Assembly (NCBI GenBank): GCA_947377705.1
Contig: CANCGU010000110.1
Span: 1 to 8,530, forward strand
Direction: 5' to 3'
Origin: Comamonadaceae bacterium
Lineage (GTDB): Bacteria; Pseudomonadota; Gammaproteobacteria; Burkholderiales; Burkholderiaceae
DNA length: 8,530 nucleotides
Position 1 is the first letter of the stretch, and each line of letters opens with the position of its first letter. Shown one piece after another: positions 7,898 to 8,530 of the stretch. A model generated the notes under the pieces. That model saw nothing but the letters and a program-made list of their open reading frames with translations. It had not been told where the DNA came from and ran no database searches. A program made the position numbers and the translations under genes.

Positions 7898-8163
7898 AGA
7901 TCACTGCACACGCGCTGACACAGCGATTACAAGAGCGCTTAAACCCTGTTTTTGTTGAAGTTTTAGACGAAAGCGCCGCACATGCAGGCCATGTCGGGGC
8001 CAATGACAGCGGCTTGGGTACCCATTTTCGGGTACGCATTCAGAGTCCACTTTTTACAGCCAAATCCCGCGTGGCAAGGCATCGCCTTGTGTATGATGCG
8101 TTGCAAGAATATATAGATCAGGGCTTGCATGCCTTGGCCATCGAAGTCATAGAAAACACTTGA
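7894..8163 (+). CDS. bolA: BolA family protein
   Basis: Small BolA-type protein of 89 residues, a normal length for the family. BolA proteins have a class II KH-like fold. They work with monothiol glutaredoxins, bind or help traffic [2Fe-2S] clusters, and in E. coli BolA also acts as a stress and morphology regulator. Conserved features are Glu26-Ser27 followed by the His30 and His33 region (HAGH), the GTHFRVRIQSPLF block (42-54), the invariant His63 in ARHRLVYDAL, and HALAIEV near the C-terminus (79-85). Translation begins at GTG, with GAGGAA at 7883-7888 and a 4-bp overlap (GTGA) with the yciB stop, so it is probably coupled to yciB. Membership in an operon with selO and msrB fits a redox or iron-sulfur role, but that link is inference. 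Confidence 0.93.
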   Translation: MKITAHALTQRLQERLNPVFVEVLDESAAHAGHVGANDSGLGTHFRVRIQSPLFTAKSRVARHRLVYDALQEYIDQGLHALAIEVIENT

Positions 8164-8171
8164 GATCTGAC

Positions 8172-8530
8172 ATGAAAAAACAAATGATTTGGACCGCTGT
8201 TGCCGCTGCTGCGTTTGCTTGCTTGAGCATGAGCGCTCGTGCGCAAAACATCGCCATCGTCAATGGCAAAGCTGTGCCAACCGCTCGTGCTGAAGCCTTG
8301 GCTCAACAAGTCGCACGCTCTGGTCGCCCCATGACGCCTGAAGTCGAAGCCCAAATCAAAGAAGAAGTCATCGCGCGCGAAATCTTCATGCAAGAAGCGC
8401 AAAAGCGCGGTTTGGATGCCACGCCTGAATACAAAGCACAAATCGAGCTGGCCCGTCAAACCATTTTGATTCGTGAGTTGTTCGCCGAATTCCAAAAGAC
8501 TTCGGCTGTGACCGATGCTGACGTGCAAGC
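8172..8530 (+). CDS. Exported peptidyl-prolyl isomerase / foldase, parvulin (PpiC/SurA-like) type (partial)
   Basis: Only the N-terminal 119 residues are visible; the gene runs off the right edge. A classic Sec signal peptide is present: MKK, a hydrophobic core (about 6-20), then SARA before Gln25, giving signal peptidase I cleavage after Ala24. Cys17 is not in a lipobox, so it is not a lipoprotein. The mature part begins with NIAIVNGKAVPTARAEAL, the small strand plus helix seen at the start of SurA/PrsA-like chaperones. It continues with charged helices, including EVIAREIFMQEAQKRGL, also typical of these foldases. The catalytic rotamase domain would lie beyond the window, so the isomerase assignment rests on this N-domain and on the gene's place after bolA. 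The start lies 8 bp after the bolA stop with only a weak upstream purine stretch. It should act in the periplasm on outer-membrane or secreted proteins. Confidence 0.82.
   Translation, partial: MKKQMIWTAVAAAAFACLSMSARAQNIAIVNGKAVPTARAEALAQQVARSGRPMTPEVEAQIKEEVIAREIFMQEAQKRGLDATPEYKAQIELARQTILIRELFAEFQKTSAVTDADVQ

Noticed and set aside
8118..8528. 136-codon minus-strand open frame opposite bolA and the foldase gene
   Set aside because: The plus strand here encodes a signal peptide and foldase N-domain in a co-directional operon; the reverse frame has no support.

Overview
The window looks like an ordinary chromosomal stretch from a betaproteobacterium of the order Burkholderiales, most likely family Comamonadaceae (Limnohabitans/Rhodoferax-like). 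This is inferred from the style of the encoded proteins, the moderately high GC content and the gene order, not from a marker gene. The window is almost fully coding. I see no rRNA, tRNA, CRISPR array, insertion sequence or prophage gene.

Left part (positions 1-5313, minus strand): a tightly packed fatty-acid (acyl-CoA) degradation operon. In transcription order it encodes an AMP-forming acyl-CoA ligase, a FadB/FadJ-type enoyl-CoA hydratase/3-hydroxyacyl-CoA dehydrogenase, a thiolase and a PaaI-like hotdog thioesterase that runs off the left edge. Gaps are 31, 21 and 18 bp, and each gene has a clear purine-rich ribosome binding site. Together they activate an acid to its CoA ester, hydrate and oxidise the enoyl intermediate, cleave the 3-ketoacyl-CoA, and may release free acid and CoA from dead-end thioesters. 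The first oxidation step (acyl-CoA dehydrogenase) is not in the window.

Middle (5314-5428): a 115-bp AT-rich divergent intergenic region. It holds a 12-bp interrupted palindrome just upstream of the ligase gene that is a candidate repressor operator.

Right part (5429-8530, plus strand): a second compact operon: selO (protein adenylyltransferase), msrB (methionine-R-sulfoxide reductase), yciB (inner-membrane septation protein A), bolA, and a secreted parvulin-type foldase cut off by the right edge. selO/msrB overlap by 4 bp (ATGA) and yciB/bolA by 4 bp (GTGA); the other gaps are 7 and 8 bp. The theme is redox stress protection plus envelope maintenance.

No transcription terminator was found, consistent with both operons continuing beyond the window. 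I found no convincing novel system. The points most worth a second look are the candidate operator, an altered residue in the ligase ATP-binding loop, the selO C-terminal Cys-Ser-Ser tail, and the coupled selO-msrB pair.
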